The notes: generated by a model from the sequence alone, not told the origin. A DNA stretch of 64,000 nt from Pseudobdellovibrionaceae bacterium (GCA_018663505.1 JABJQG010000053.1:144239-208238), one strand, 5' to 3'; numbered from the stretch's first letter, positions 1 through 9,595 are shown. Program-made: numbers and translations.

Positions 1-110
1 GGCCAATCTGCTCTATTCCACATTATTTTTATTAGTTGGATTAATTAAAAGCCTGTTGTTTCTGTACTTTTGAGCTCATTTTTTTTATGAACCCATTTCA
101 AAATAATAAC

Positions 111-551
111 TTATCTGTTGTGAACTAAGCTTTTTTCAAATTCTTGAAAAAGAACTTCAATTTTTTGTGCACTGGAGTCAGTAACAAAGCCTAAACCAAA
201 CTTACCATGATCGATAGCTGAATTTACATCAAAATTATCTTTCATGTTGTATTTTTTAGCATCACTGGAGCCAATTTTTTGATTTAGTTGTTGCCACTGT
301 TCCTCAATGGTTACTTTCTTTCGAACGGTGCGCTTGCGACCTGTTGGTATTTTCTTAGGTTTCCTGATTGTAAAAGATTTTTTAGCTTTACATGCTTCAC
401 ACTCAAGCTTGGCACTCTTTTCAGATTTATGAGCCAATACAGTAAAGAAACGGTCTACCTCACATTTTTTACAGGGAAGATAAATTGTCTTCGCAACAGC
501 TGGGAGCTCCTGGATGTATAAATCGTTTTCTTTTGGTAGTTCTTCTGACAC
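111..551 (-). CDS. Small zinc-ribbon-like protein of unknown function
   Basis: A 146-residue protein that I do not recognise. Two CxxC pairs are visible, CKKC near residue 27 and CEAC near residue 51, spaced as in a zinc ribbon. A Lys/Arg-rich stretch (about 60-80) follows and could contact nucleic acid. There is no signal peptide or membrane segment, so it is probably cytoplasmic. The GTG start at 551 is supported by a GGGAGAG Shine-Dalgarno sequence 5 nt upstream. It could be a small transcription-associated or nucleic-acid-binding protein, but this is inferred only from the cysteine pairs and the basic region. Confidence 0.7.
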   Translation of the reverse strand: MSEELPKENDLYIQELPAVAKTIYLPCKKCEVDRFFTVLAHKSEKSAKLECEACKAKKSFTIRKPKKIPTGRKRTVRKKVTIEEQWQQLNQKIGSSDAKKYNMKDNFDVNSAIDHGKFGLGFVTDSSAQKIEVLFQEFEKSLVHNR

Positions 552-625
552 TATAACTCTCCCTGTACGTTTCTCATAAATTAATTGTGTAATTGTAACA
601 TACCCTAATTATTACACAAAGCGAA

Positions 626-1507
626 CTAATATTTTGGATTATAAACTGTAAAGTTTTCTTTTAGGTCTTTTCTTCGAATTTCGCGTGCATCAAGGTAAAA
701 AGGCCCCTGATTTTGCTCTATTTTACGGTGAAAATCTATTAAGTTGCTCTCGTCCATAGGATCCACTTGAAAGCCTGCCTCTATAAATTTTTCATTAAAC
801 TCAAAGGACTCCTCATGAGTAAAAAATCTCACCCATTCACTGGGGTTTACCCGCAGTCGATATGTCAAAGTCTGAGCATAAGAGTGTGCCGGAGTGTAGG
901 CCGTAAGGATCTCAAAAAAACCATAATGAGAATGTAATCGAATAGCTGGGCTGTCCCATTGAGTTACCCCACAGCATATTTCAATATTACCATAGGAAAG
1001 CCCAAATGCCTTTGACAAAAAACCCAAGCCATAAAAACGGTCCTCCTTTGGAACCAGTGCATTCATAGAACTTAAGTTGTGAGCCACCCATTCGTTTTGT
1101 ACCATGGTGGGAATCACAATAAACATAGAGATGGGTGTCCACTCACCTGTTAAATTCTCTTCACCCAAAATTTCCCTAAAAGACTGAGGCAGAGTCTCTG
1201 TTCTATGAGCAAACCCTGAAATATATCCAGGCATAATAGCACAATCGTAAAACACCCAACGTGGCATAGCCATGCCACTAGAAGCAAAAGCTCGCTCTTC
1301 CATATTTAATAGAGCATTGGCAAAATAAACATCATCAATACGTAAAGGGTCCATGTAGAAGTGCTCTTGAGGAAACCAGTCTAAATTAAAAATTTGTCCA
1401 GGATGAGCCACACGAGACTCTTTACGAGCCAGCACATAAGGCCTTAAATCCCTGGAGTTCATCCAGCTCAGCCTTGGATCGAGCTTCTCTATAGATGTAT
1501 GCATCAT
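626..1507 (-). CDS. Conserved-looking hypothetical protein, 293 aa
   Basis: A 293-residue soluble protein without signal peptide or obvious membrane segment. It is rich in aromatic residues and has a central hydrophobic beta-like region with a His-containing stretch near residues 190-200. I recognise no family. It starts 2 nt after the fumC stop codon (fumC TAA, then AT, then ATGATG) and has no Shine-Dalgarno sequence of its own, so it is probably translated by coupling with fumC and co-transcribed. The context allows a metabolic role, but nothing specific can be assigned. Confidence 0.75.
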   Translation of the reverse strand: MMHTSIEKLDPRLSWMNSRDLRPYVLARKESRVAHPGQIFNLDWFPQEHFYMDPLRIDDVYFANALLNMEERAFASSGMAMPRWVFYDCAIMPGYISGFAHRTETLPQSFREILGEENLTGEWTPISMFIVIPTMVQNEWVAHNLSSMNALVPKEDRFYGLGFLSKAFGLSYGNIEICCGVTQWDSPAIRLHSHYGFFEILTAYTPAHSYAQTLTYRLRVNPSEWVRFFTHEESFEFNEKFIEAGFQVDPMDESNLIDFHRKIEQNQGPFYLDAREIRRKDLKENFTVYNPKY

Positions 1508-1509
1508 AT

Positions 1510-2892
1510 TTAAACCGTTGGACCTATCATATTTTCTGGACGTACATATTCGTCAAATTTCTCAGCAGTGAGATAACCTAGGTTAATAGCTTCATCTTTT
1601 AATGTGGTCCCATTTTCATAGGCGGTTTTAGCTATTTTTGCTGCCTTATCATAACCAATATGCGGGTTAAGTGCTGTTACAAGCATCAATGAGTTGTCCA
1701 AATGCTTTTTTATATTAGGCTTATTTGCTTCGAGGCCATCTATACAATTGGTTCTAAAGCTATCACTGGCATCTGCAAGTAAGCGTATAGAATTTAAGGT
1801 ATTAAAAACCATCATAGGCTTATACACATTTAACTCAAAGTTACCTGAGCAACCACCTACGCTTACAGCTGTATCGTTACCAATGACCTGAGCGCAAACC
1901 ATGGTCATGGCCTCACACTGAGTGGGATTTACTTTGCCGGGCATAATTGAACTTCCTGGTTCATTGGCAGGCAAAATTAATTCCGAAATACCTGATCGAG
2001 GACCACTTCCTAACCAACGTACATCATTTGCAATTTTCATTAAACTGCAAGCAACAACTTTTAATGCCCCACTGGCTTCTACAATGGCATCGTGTCCTGC
2101 CAATGCTTCAAACTTATTATCTGCTGTAACAAAATCCAAACCTGTTTCCTCGGCAATAGCTTTAGCTGCTTTTACTGCAAAGTCCTTATGAGTATTCAAA
2201 CCTGTGCCCACAGCTGTTCCGCCCAAAGCTAATTGATAAAGATGCGGCAAAGCATTACTCACGCGAGTTAAGCCATGTTCTAGCTGAGTCACATAGCCAG
2301 AAAACTCCTGAGCAAGGGTTAAAGGTGTTGCATCCATTAAATGAGTACGACCAATTTTAACAATACCATCAAATTCTTTTTGTTTGCTCTTAAAGGAATC
2401 ACGAAGGGCCGAAATAGCTGGTAAAAATCGAGAATGTATCTGCTCAACAACAGCGATATGCATAGCTGTTGGGAAAGTATCGTTTGATGATTGGGCTTTA
2501 TTTACATCATCATTGGGATGCACGCTCTTGTCCCCTAGTTCACCGCCACGAAGCTCAATGGCTCTATTGGCGATCACTTCATTTGAATTCATATTTGTTT
2601 GTGTTCCGCTGCCTGTTTGCCAAACCACTAAAGGAAAATGATCATCTAGTTTGCCAGAAATTACCTCATCAGCGGCTTTCAAAATATATTCCACTTTTTC
2701 ATTATCTAATAAACCCAGTTCGGCATTGGTTTTGGCTGCTGATTTTTTGAGAACACCTAGGGCTCGAATCATCTCTCTAGGAAATCTATCCCCACCAATT
2801 TTAAAATTATTAATAGAGCGCTGAGTCTGAGCTCCCCAGTACTTCTCTTTTGGTACCTCAACATCACCCATACTGTCTTTTTCTATACGCAT
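1510..2892 (-). CDS. fumC: Class II fumarate hydratase (fumarase C)
   Basis: Catalyses reversible hydration of fumarate to L-malate in the TCA cycle, in the cytoplasm as a homotetramer. At 460 aa it has the usual length of class II fumarases. The superfamily signature [11 protein letters not shown] (about residues 315-325) carries the catalytic-loop serine, and [14 protein letters not shown]-like substrate-binding sequence (here [14 protein letters not shown], about 95-110) and [10 protein letters not shown] (about 182-191) are present. The start is set by AAGGAG 6 nt before the ATG. It is the first gene of a two-gene unit with the downstream 293-aa protein. This oxygen-stable, iron-free isoenzyme needs no Fe-S maturation. 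Confidence 0.98.
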   Translation of the reverse strand: MRIEKDSMGDVEVPKEKYWGAQTQRSINNFKIGGDRFPREMIRALGVLKKSAAKTNAELGLLDNEKVEYILKAADEVISGKLDDHFPLVVWQTGSGTQTNMNSNEVIANRAIELRGGELGDKSVHPNDDVNKAQSSNDTFPTAMHIAVVEQIHSRFLPAISALRDSFKSKQKEFDGIVKIGRTHLMDATPLTLAQEFSGYVTQLEHGLTRVSNALPHLYQLALGGTAVGTGLNTHKDFAVKAAKAIAEETGLDFVTADNKFEALAGHDAIVEASGALKVVACSLMKIANDVRWLGSGPRSGISELILPANEPGSSIMPGKVNPTQCEAMTMVCAQVIGNDTAVSVGGCSGNFELNVYKPMMVFNTLNSIRLLADASDSFRTNCIDGLEANKPNIKKHLDNSLMLVTALNPHIGYDKAAKIAKTAYENGTTLKDEAINLGYLTAEKFDEYVRPENMIGPTV

Positions 2893-3083
2893 AACAATCT
2901 CCTTACCTTAATAATTAATTAGCTAGTCCGACCAAGATGGGTCGCTTCTCACAAAATACTCAAGCGCCTAAAATATTCTATTCCACAATTTTAAGCAAGG
3001 GACCTGACCTCGACCCATCGCAACTAAATGGAGTGACATATGAAAAAAAGTTATTTACAGCACAGAATCATTAAGCTTAAAAG

Positions 3084-3112
3084 TTGAAAGTCAGCCCCGC
3101 ATTTCTTATAAA
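3084..3112 (+). promoter_or_regulatory. Sigma70-like promoter of the NUDIX gene (probable leaderless mRNA)
   Basis: TTGAAA (3084-3089), a 17-nt spacer and TATAAA (3107-3112). The ATG lies only 5 nt after the -10 box, so transcription would begin at or next to the start codon. Confidence 0.6.
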
Positions 3113-3117
3113 GGCTC

Positions 3118-3543
3118 ATGAATACAAGAATTCGAACATCAGTGGTTTGTATTAACAATGGCCATATCCTTACACATAAAGCCGTGGACCCCTCTTCGGG
3201 GCTACACTATCATTTTTTGCCTGGTGGAAAAAAAGAAGATCACGAAACTCTTTTGCAATGTGGAGAAAGAGAAACTCTTGAAGAAACTGGGTATAGAGTA
3301 ACAGTAGATCCTCTATCTGAACTTCTCACTGAGTATTGTTTCACTTGGCATAGCCAGGAAGTCTTTTGTAAAACTTATTTGTTCAAAGCCTCACTTACCC
3401 AATTAGGAGAAGCCCCTCTGCCCACTAATGACAGCAGCTACAACAAGGGGGCCCACTGGCTCCCTCTAGAGTCTATAGAAGAGACCTTTTCTTATAGTAA
3501 CACCTTGTTAAAAGGTATTCGCGCTCTACTTGCTGGAAATTAA
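3118..3543 (+). CDS. NUDIX hydrolase
   Basis: A 141-residue pyrophosphohydrolase of the NUDIX superfamily, which cleaves nucleoside diphosphates linked to another moiety. The NUDIX box GX5EX7REUXEEXGU is complete from about residue 37 (G...E...GERETLEETGY), so the Mg-binding glutamates are intact. The substrate cannot be told from sequence; housecleaning of damaged nucleotides or hydrolysis of nucleotide sugars are both possible. The gene is monocistronic, divergent from fumC, and preceded by a good promoter so close that the mRNA is probably leaderless. AAGG lies only 3 nt before ATG, too near for a normal Shine-Dalgarno sequence. Confidence 0.92.
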   Translation: MNTRIRTSVVCINNGHILTHKAVDPSSGLHYHFLPGGKKEDHETLLQCGERETLEETGYRVTVDPLSELLTEYCFTWHSQEVFCKTYLFKASLTQLGEAPLPTNDSSYNKGAHWLPLESIEETFSYSNTLLKGIRALLAGN

Positions 3544-3580
3544 TAGGTTTTGTAACAACTATAAATCACTGAAACCCTCA

Positions 3581-3609
3581 TTGTACTTAAGATATTATGA
3601 ATATATAAT
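3581..3609 (+). promoter_or_regulatory. Sigma70-like promoter of the secreted HExxH protein gene
   Basis: TTGTAC (3581-3586), exactly 17 nt, then a perfect TATAAT (3604-3609). The ATG at 3618 is 8 nt downstream, at the expected transcription start, so the transcript is probably leaderless. Confidence 0.65.
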
Positions 3610-3617
3610 GTGTATTG

Positions 3618-5210
3618 ATGACAGCTTTTACAAATAGGTATCTTTCTTTGATGGTGCTCACAGCTTTGCTGTTGAACACAAGCTTTTGCCTCTCAAGTGC
3701 CAGTACCAGAAACAAAGTCAGTAGCCAAAAGTTATTTTCCAAAAAAATGCAGTATCCTGACTTATATGAAGATATAAGAAATGGGCTTTCCTTAAACCTC
3801 GCAAATCCTATTCAGTTAGATATATTTATGGTTTATGTGCTAAGTCAAATGATGGCCTCAAACTATTACTTTAGTTGGGACCTCACATCAGGCTACCAAA
3901 CCACAGCAAAATGGATTCTGGAATATCAATTAAAAAACAACTCAAGTTGGTCGGCCTATTTAGTTACTCATAGAAACACTAACCTGACCACAAGGTTACG
4001 ACCTCTACAGTTAATAGAAAAAACAAGCCGTGGATGCCTTGCTTCTGATTGCTCCTCACACACACGTTTGACCCGAGGATTGGAACCACATCATATTTTT
4101 TATGCCATAGAAAGTCTTAATCCTTATAAACCACTAGGGCAGATTGAACTGGTATTAGGTGTTGATGAAGAGACCGGTAAAAAGATTGCATTTATTGAAA
4201 GGTTCCAACTGACAAAAGACCTCCCTGAGGTGCACTTTGCAGGAATAGTAGAGGCACTAAATAGAGCTGCAAAAAATCAAGGCTACACACTTACACTTCT
4301 CACTTCAATGAATAAATACTATGTGCTTGGTCATAATATTTCTAATATAAAAAGTATAGAGAGAAGGTTAAGGACTGCATTGCAAAATTATTTTAGCGTA
4401 AACAGTACTTACAAAAAATTTAAAAAACATAAGGATACTTTTAAACACCAAAATGAGGACTTTGTCTATATTGCAGAAAGGCTACAGAGAGAAAACTATG
4501 CCGTAGAAAGCCACTCTGTTGACTTAGAAAAAATCAAAGAATTAAACATAGAGAGCATAAAATTAAAAACCTCGGGCAAAAAGTATAATTATTTGAAAAT
4601 ATGGAAGTCCATGCAGAAAGGATATTTAGATTATGTTAAAAAAAGATATAATAAAAAAAATATTTTCGACTTAAATATCACAATTCCTGTTTTAAACAAG
4701 GAAATTACCAGCCTCGGCGATGAGTATCTATTCTTAAAAAAAACAGAATTAGCCAATAAAGCTGGAGAACAAAATATTCTCGAAAAACTAAAATATAAGA
4801 ATGGTCTTATGGACTTTCTCCTTGGTCTTGAGATGGCTACTTACTTGGGCAAAAGATCTCCAGAACTCATTAATGCGTTGATAAACATTGCCCTTATAGA
4901 AAAAGAAGCCGACGGGCGCTCGTTAATAGTGCGACATCAAGACACTTTACTTCACGAAATCAACCACTACGTACAAAAACGACTAGACTATATCCCACAA
5001 AATGAGATCCCTCGTTTTGAACATGATATTGTTCGTTTTTACTTGCCTAGTGGATTAGAACACCTGCCCGACTTTGTTTGGGAAATCATACTCAATGATA
5101 ATTATCTTCTTGAAACTTACTTGGCAAAAGTTCCTGTAGAAACTAAAATTCCTGCCTATGTCTTTAAAGAACTGCAGCAAGAAATGTTAAACTCTGATAA
5201 TTCTAGATAA
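3618..5210 (+). CDS. Secreted protein with HExxH motif, possible metalloprotease
   Basis: A 530-residue exported protein; residues 1-28 form a signal peptide (hydrophobic LSLMVLTALLLNTSFCLSS). The middle is rich in Lys and Tyr and helical. Near residues 447-451 is HEINH, a perfect HExxH zinc-binding motif, followed by a downstream Glu/His-rich stretch (about 465-490) that could supply the third ligand. I recognise no peptidase family, so protease activity is an inference from the motif alone. An in-frame TTG lies immediately before the ATG at 3618; the ATG is chosen because it coincides with the predicted transcription start. Monocistronic, between the NUDIX gene and the convergent dus gene. 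Confidence 0.8.
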   Translation: MTAFTNRYLSLMVLTALLLNTSFCLSSASTRNKVSSQKLFSKKMQYPDLYEDIRNGLSLNLANPIQLDIFMVYVLSQMMASNYYFSWDLTSGYQTTAKWILEYQLKNNSSWSAYLVTHRNTNLTTRLRPLQLIEKTSRGCLASDCSSHTRLTRGLEPHHIFYAIESLNPYKPLGQIELVLGVDEETGKKIAFIERFQLTKDLPEVHFAGIVEALNRAAKNQGYTLTLLTSMNKYYVLGHNISNIKSIERRLRTALQNYFSVNSTYKKFKKHKDTFKHQNEDFVYIAERLQRENYAVESHSVDLEKIKELNIESIKLKTSGKKYNYLKIWKSMQKGYLDYVKKRYNKKNIFDLNITIPVLNKEITSLGDEYLFLKKTELANKAGEQNILEKLKYKNGLMDFLLGLEMATYLGKRSPELINALINIALIEKEADGRSLIVRHQDTLLHEINHYVQKRLDYIPQNEIPRFEHDIVRFYLPSGLEHLPDFVWEIILNDNYLLETYLAKVPVETKIPAYVFKELQQEMLNSDNSR

Positions 5211-5312
5211 ACTACTTTGAGGATAAGATTGAAGAATTCTTGAAAAAAAATAAATCGGCACAAAAGTTTTTAATACCTAATCAGTGTATGGCTTTGTTTT
5301 TATAGTATTCAC

Positions 5313-6248
5313 TTAAATAGGATTCTGCACATCATGTTGAGTTTTATATTTTTCAAAAAACTTATGAATTAAGGGGTAGTTAGGGCCAAGAAAACGACTC
5401 CACTGCTTGGTGCGTGGTGTAATTTTATTTTGTAAACCACCTCTTTCATAGAGTACAGCCATTTCCTTCAGTAGTTCCATCACCTGCTCACCATTATATT
5501 CTAATTCACCTTTAAGAATATTTGCCAAATCAGGGCGAGCAAAAGCGCCTCTCCCCACTGCTATGTTTTTACATCCGGTAATTTCATAACACTTTAAATA
5601 ATCCTCCATAGAATTAATATCGCCATTGGCTATTACAGGGATATCAATCACCTCTTGCATCTTAGCTATATACACCCAATGCGCTGGTTTTTTATAGGCC
5701 TCCATCTTCGTGCGTGCATGAATGGTTAACCAACTGGCTTGGGCTTCACTCACTGCCCTGGCAATTTCTAAATGCAAATCTTTGTTTTCAAAACCTAAGC
5801 GCACTTTGGCAGACACTGGAATTTCTTTAGGGATAGACTTTCGAACTTGAGATACAATATTAAATAATCTATCTGGGCTTTTTAATAATATTGACCCCCC
5901 ATCATGGCGATTCACCGTCTTAGCAGGACAACCAAAATTAAGGTCTATACCTGGGGCGCCTAGCTCTACTGCTTGCTGGGCATTCTCCGCCAGCAAATTT
6001 GCATCCCCGCCTAACAATTGAATATATACAGGGGTTCCATGTTTAGTTTGCCCTTGTTGCTTTAGTTCCGGTGAGTATTTGTAAAACACTTTAGGTGGTA
6101 GAATATTTTGTGTGACTCTTATAAACTCGGTGGTCATAGAATCATAACCACCAATTTTTGAATAAACCTCTCTCAAGGCTGGATCAAATACGCCTTCCAT
6201 GGGAGCTAGAAATATTTTATCAGGTTGAATCTTTTTCGCCATACTCAC
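5313..6248 (-). CDS. dus: tRNA-dihydrouridine synthase, DusC-like
   Basis: FMN-dependent reduction of uridine to dihydrouridine in tRNA. 311 aa, typical for the family. The N-terminal LAPMEGVFDPALRE with TEFIRV resembles the DusC subgroup. The signature IDLNFGCPAKTVNRHDGG (about residues 100-117) carries the catalytic cysteine, and conserved KVRLG, IHARTK and IANGDI motifs of the TIM barrel follow. The C-terminal helical domain (about 250-311) fits tRNA recognition. The start is a GTG at 6248 or ATG at 6242; no clear Shine-Dalgarno sequence distinguishes them. It lies 9 nt downstream of the EVE-domain gene in transcription order, so the two form an operon. DusC rather than DusA/B is inferred from the N-terminus. 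Confidence 0.93.
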   Translation of the reverse strand: MSMAKKIQPDKIFLAPMEGVFDPALREVYSKIGGYDSMTTEFIRVTQNILPPKVFYKYSPELKQQGQTKHGTPVYIQLLGGDANLLAENAQQAVELGAPGIDLNFGCPAKTVNRHDGGSILLKSPDRLFNIVSQVRKSIPKEIPVSAKVRLGFENKDLHLEIARAVSEAQASWLTIHARTKMEAYKKPAHWVYIAKMQEVIDIPVIANGDINSMEDYLKCYEITGCKNIAVGRGAFARPDLANILKGELEYNGEQVMELLKEMAVLYERGGLQNKITPRTKQWSRFLGPNYPLIHKFFEKYKTQHDVQNPI

Positions 6249-6257
6249 TTTTTTTAA

Positions 6258-6713
6258 CTAACCCAATGTTTTTAAAATATAATTAAAATCTTTTTTATCC
6301 ACAGGCTGAATAGATAACCTAGCCCCTTTTTTAATAACCATCATATCTTTTAAAGGCTTAACTTCTTTAATTTCATTAAGACTTAACATGGATTTAAACT
6401 TATCTTTATATTTCACCTCAACACAGTGCCAACGTGGGTTTTCTTTAGAAGATTTTGCATCAAAATAATTTGACTTTTTATCAAACTGAGTGGGGTCAGG
6501 CATGGCTTGTTTAGAAATTTCTCCTAAACCAACAATACCCGGTGGTTTAGCGTTAGAATGGTAGAATAGGACCTGATCCCCGATTTGCATGTCTTTCATC
6601 ATAAAATTTCTTGCTTGATAGTTACGGATCCCGTCCCATAAGGTTTTTTTATCTTTTTTTAAATCGTCAATAGAATAGGCATCTGGCTCTGATTTCATTA
6701 ACCAGTAGTTCAT
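6258..6713 (-). CDS. EVE domain-containing protein
   Basis: A 151-residue single-domain protein of the EVE (PUA-like) family, whose members bind modified bases in DNA or RNA. The whole chain is the domain: the start MNYWLMKSEPDAYSIDDL, WDGIRNYQARNFM and DQVLFYHSNAKPPGIVGLGEI are the diagnostic conserved blocks, as in thymocyte nuclear protein 1 and its bacterial relatives. It precedes the dihydrouridine synthase gene in the same unit, which fits a role around modified nucleotides, but the ligand is unknown. Soluble and cytoplasmic. Confidence 0.93.
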   Translation of the reverse strand: MNYWLMKSEPDAYSIDDLKKDKKTLWDGIRNYQARNFMMKDMQIGDQVLFYHSNAKPPGIVGLGEISKQAMPDPTQFDKKSNYFDAKSSKENPRWHCVEVKYKDKFKSMLSLNEIKEVKPLKDMMVIKKGARLSIQPVDKKDFNYILKTLG

Positions 6714-6806
6714 GTGAAGCTCCTTATTTAATAAAATGGGTATTATCTAATTTTCAGCATCATTTTTCAAGTGATTTATCCTTAAGATTCTATTACCATC
6801 AAGCCT

Positions 6807-7766
6807 ATGAAAAGATTAGTCATTTTAGTTATTTCAGGAGCTAGCTTTCTTGTTTTACTATACTTTATCTCGCAATCAAAAAATTTTACTCCCGCACCCC
6901 CGCAACAACAGCCCATTGGTAACGAGAATATAATAGAAGATGAGAATGCAGATGATCTCTATGAATCTAATGATGCTATTGAGAAAGAAAGCTACGAAGA
7001 GGCATTTCTTGTTACTGATACCCCTACAGAAGTCACTCAGGGATCAGAAGAACCCATTAAAGGCCCTAAACCCATACCAAAGGGCATGGTCCGATTTGAA
7101 ATAACAGATGGCGATTGGGCGGTGACTCAAGGCGATGTGTTACTTGGGCGTATTAATAAACTGGGGTCACAGCAAATATTTAAACCAAAAAAAACACTGC
7201 TCTGGCCAAACAATGTCATCCCAGTGGCCATTAGCCAAAGTTTACCCGATAAAACTAAAATACAAGAAGCTCTCGCTTACTTTAATGAAAACACAAGTGT
7301 TCAATTTGTCAATTATACTGGCGAAGAGGAAAATTACCTGGTTTTCACTCGTACTGAAGAAGAACTTTGCTTGAGCTATTTGGGCATGCAGGGTGGGGCT
7401 CAACCCATACGCCTAAATCTGAACTGTAGTGTACAAAATATTATGCATGAACTTATGCATGCACTAGGTTTTGTACACGAGCATTCACGTCAGGATAGAG
7501 AAGATTTTTTAACTGTTAATTGGGATAATATTCCTGAAAAATTTTGGATTCAATTCGAAATTGTACCATCCCACCTGGTTCACCCATATACGGGCTCTGT
7601 GTTTAACTTTACTCATAACAGTATTATGATTTACCCAGATACTGCCTTCCAAAAGGACTCTCATTCAAAAACTCTAATATCTAAAACCAGTGAATCAATA
7701 GTCAAACCTGATTTTGGCCTGAGTGAAATTGACATTGAACGTATTTTTTACTTATATGGAAAATAA
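6807..7766 (+). CDS. Astacin-like (M12A) zinc metalloprotease
   Basis: Exported or membrane-anchored endopeptidase of the astacin family. Residues 5-24 form a signal peptide or N-terminal anchor, then comes an acidic linker (about 30-90). The catalytic signature HELMHALGFVHEHSRQDRE (about residues 214-232) matches HExxHxxGxxHExxRxDR: three zinc-binding histidines and the general base glutamate. The Met-turn SIMIYP follows at about 272. Length (319 aa) fits a propeptide plus one catalytic domain. Such proteases in predatory or saprophytic bacteria act on external proteins; that use is inferred. The next gene begins 2 nt after its stop, implying an operon. Confidence 0.95.
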   Translation: MKRLVILVISGASFLVLLYFISQSKNFTPAPPQQQPIGNENIIEDENADDLYESNDAIEKESYEEAFLVTDTPTEVTQGSEEPIKGPKPIPKGMVRFEITDGDWAVTQGDVLLGRINKLGSQQIFKPKKTLLWPNNVIPVAISQSLPDKTKIQEALAYFNENTSVQFVNYTGEEENYLVFTRTEEELCLSYLGMQGGAQPIRLNLNCSVQNIMHELMHALGFVHEHSRQDREDFLTVNWDNIPEKFWIQFEIVPSHLVHPYTGSVFNFTHNSIMIYPDTAFQKDSHSKTLISKTSESIVKPDFGLSEIDIERIFYLYGK

Positions 7767-7768
7767 CT

Positions 7769-9013
7769 ATGAAGTTTTACAAATTTAAAAAATCCAAAGA
7801 AAAGCTCTCTCCTCATACAGCCTGGGGCTTGCAACTTATTTTTGAACACCAACAAATTTGCTATCAACAAAATATCAAACTCCCCACCCCTAGTTTTCAG
7901 ATCTCTCTTGGCCAATCGTTTTGGGCCAGGTGGAATCCTCAGTTACGACTCATAGAGGTTTCTGAAAAACTCATTCTACAACATTCTTGGGATATTGTTG
8001 TTCAAGTGTTAAAACATGAAATGGCTCACCAATATGTCACAGAGTGCTTTAAAGTGGATGATGGCCATGGCTCCTATTTTAAACATGCTTGTGAAGTATT
8101 AAGTGTGGTAAAAGCATTCCAAACATCTTCTGGCGCGCTTCCTGAACAATTAGAGATTCATGTTAAAAGCCCATTAACTGAGTTGCAAAGAAAGTTTTTA
8201 AGTAAAACAGAAAAATTACTTTCTCTAGCTCAATCAGATAACGAAAATGAAGCAGCCCTTGCTATGCAAAAAGTACAGGAGCTCTACTTGAAATACAATA
8301 TAGCTGATAATGAGCAACACCAGTATAAATACCATATTATTCATTTTAATAAAAAAAGAGTTGCTGGTATTCAAAGTTTGATTGCCTCCATCTTAACTGA
8401 CTATTATTTTGTAAAATGCGTATTTTCAGAAAAATATGACCCTTCTAAACAAGATAGTTTTAAAACACTTGAAATTTTAGGAAAAAACGAAAATGTTGAA
8501 ATTGCCAATTACGTATATTATTTTCTTAATGAAAGATGTCTCAGCTTTTGGAAGATTTATCAGAAAAAACATAGTTTAAATGCATCACAAAAAAACTCCT
8601 ATCAGCTAGGCCTACTTTATGGATTTTCAAAAAAGTTAAAGGCGCAGAAGGAGGACATTCTTAAAAAATATGTGGATCATGCTCACTTCAGTTCAACAAT
8701 ACCTCATTCTTCACAATCAAGTCATCTAAAGAAGTCCATACAAGCAGGTGGTACAACAAAAAAGCCCAAAGAGAAAATAGACAGCAGCGCGAAACAACTA
8801 ATACACATTTACACACAGCTGCAGACATTGGATCGCCAACTGGGAGATTATGTTAGCCATCGGTTTCCTAAAATCAAATGGTCCGGTCGCTCCAAAAGTA
8901 GCATCAACCCACAGTCATACAATACCGGATTATCAGACGGGGCGAAAATTAATATCAATAAAGGACTTCAACAAAAAGGCAATTCCTCTCAGTTAAAATT
9001 CATCACATCTTAG
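7769..9013 (+). CDS. SprT-like and DUF2786 domain protein
   Basis: A 414-residue cytoplasmic protein with two recognisable parts. Residues about 20-125 are SprT-like, with the zinc-site motif KHEMAHQYV (HExxH) and a downstream GHGSYFKHAC segment. Residues about 140-185 are a DUF2786 repeat (KLLSLAQSDNENEAALAMQK and LYLKYNI). The C-terminal third (from about 290) is lysine- and serine-rich and low in structure. SprT-like proteases in other organisms act on DNA-protein crosslinks; substrate here is unknown. It follows the astacin gene by 2 nt, though one enzyme is exported and this one is not, so co-transcription need not mean a joint function. Confidence 0.88.
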   Translation: MKFYKFKKSKEKLSPHTAWGLQLIFEHQQICYQQNIKLPTPSFQISLGQSFWARWNPQLRLIEVSEKLILQHSWDIVVQVLKHEMAHQYVTECFKVDDGHGSYFKHACEVLSVVKAFQTSSGALPEQLEIHVKSPLTELQRKFLSKTEKLLSLAQSDNENEAALAMQKVQELYLKYNIADNEQHQYKYHIIHFNKKRVAGIQSLIASILTDYYFVKCVFSEKYDPSKQDSFKTLEILGKNENVEIANYVYYFLNERCLSFWKIYQKKHSLNASQKNSYQLGLLYGFSKKLKAQKEDILKKYVDHAHFSSTIPHSSQSSHLKKSIQAGGTTKKPKEKIDSSAKQLIHIYTQLQTLDRQLGDYVSHRFPKIKWSGRSKSSINPQSYNTGLSDGAKININKGLQQKGNSSQLKFITS

Positions 9014-9165
9014 ATTTGAAAATAAATATCCCACAACATGCTTGTATGCTTAATACCAGAGAGAAGTTCACATATATCCGTATTTTGTTAAAAGCATCCT
9101 ATCTCAGTTCTTATAGGTGACGGCTAAGGAATAACAACTTTCTATTTAATCTTGTACCTTATTTT

Positions 9166-9204
9166 CATAACGCAAAGTAGACACCAAAGTGTGTCCGTAC
9201 CTTA
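9166..9204 (-). repeat. REP-like repeat, copy A
   Basis: Reverse-strand reading begins AAGGTACGGACACACTTT and runs through GGTGTC to GCGTTATG. It shares GGTACGGACACACTT, TGTC and GCGTTA with copy B at 14598-14633 at the same spacing. It can fold into a short hairpin (GACAC/GTGTC). Confidence 0.6.
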
Positions 9205-9211
9205 AAGACCT

Positions 9212-9244
9212 TAAAAAAAACGCCCACATAAAGTGAGCGTTTTT
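9212..9244 (-). terminator. Rho-independent terminator of the 100-aa secreted protein gene
   Basis: On the minus strand CGCTCAC-TTTAT-GTGGGCG forms a 7-bp stem (one U-G pair) followed by eight T residues. The plus strand would have a C/A mismatch, so it works best for the minus-strand gene. Confidence 0.75.
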
Positions 9245-9269
9245 CTTCTTTTTTCTACATTAAAAATGA

Positions 9270-9572
9270 TTACATAAATTTTTCTGTATCATCACCAAAT
9301 GTACATGAGCCATCATTATCTTTTAACTTGCCAATGACTGTGGACAAATCATTAATCACTTGGGCTTTAAGTGTTGCTTTCAGCAACGCTTTTTTGTGTG
9401 CCCCAGTAAGACCTTTAGATCCTGCTTTTCTGTAAAATGTTTTACCACAAGAATCAAATGTTCCAGCATCTATGCTCTTAATTGATCCTCCCGTGGATTG
9501 GTAGTACTTTACCGCGTGTGATGACAACGGTAACAATAATATAAATGCCATTATAGCCATAATTTTTTTCAT
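9270..9572 (-). CDS. Small exported protein of unknown function
   Basis: A 100-residue protein with a clear signal peptide (MKKIMAIMAFILLLPLSSHA, cleavage after residue 20) and an 80-residue mature part with two cysteines that may form a disulfide (about residues 42 and 90). AAGGAG precedes the ATG. It lies 23 nt downstream of the porin-like gene and ends in a good terminator, so the two form one unit. Family not recognised; periplasmic location is likely. Confidence 0.8.
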   Translation of the reverse strand: MKKIMAIMAFILLLPLSSHAVKYYQSTGGSIKSIDAGTFDSCGKTFYRKAGSKGLTGAHKKALLKATLKAQVINDLSTVIGKLKDNDGSCTFGDDTEKFM

Positions 9573-9595
9573 AATAAACTCCTTAACCTTTCAAC

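Larger units (their letters stand above)
9014..9269. other. Non-coding gap with a REP-like repeat and a terminator
   Basis: No credible reading frame. It contains one copy of the GGTACGGAC repeat (9166-9204, reverse orientation) and the terminator of the small secreted protein gene (about 9212-9244). Confidence 0.6.
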
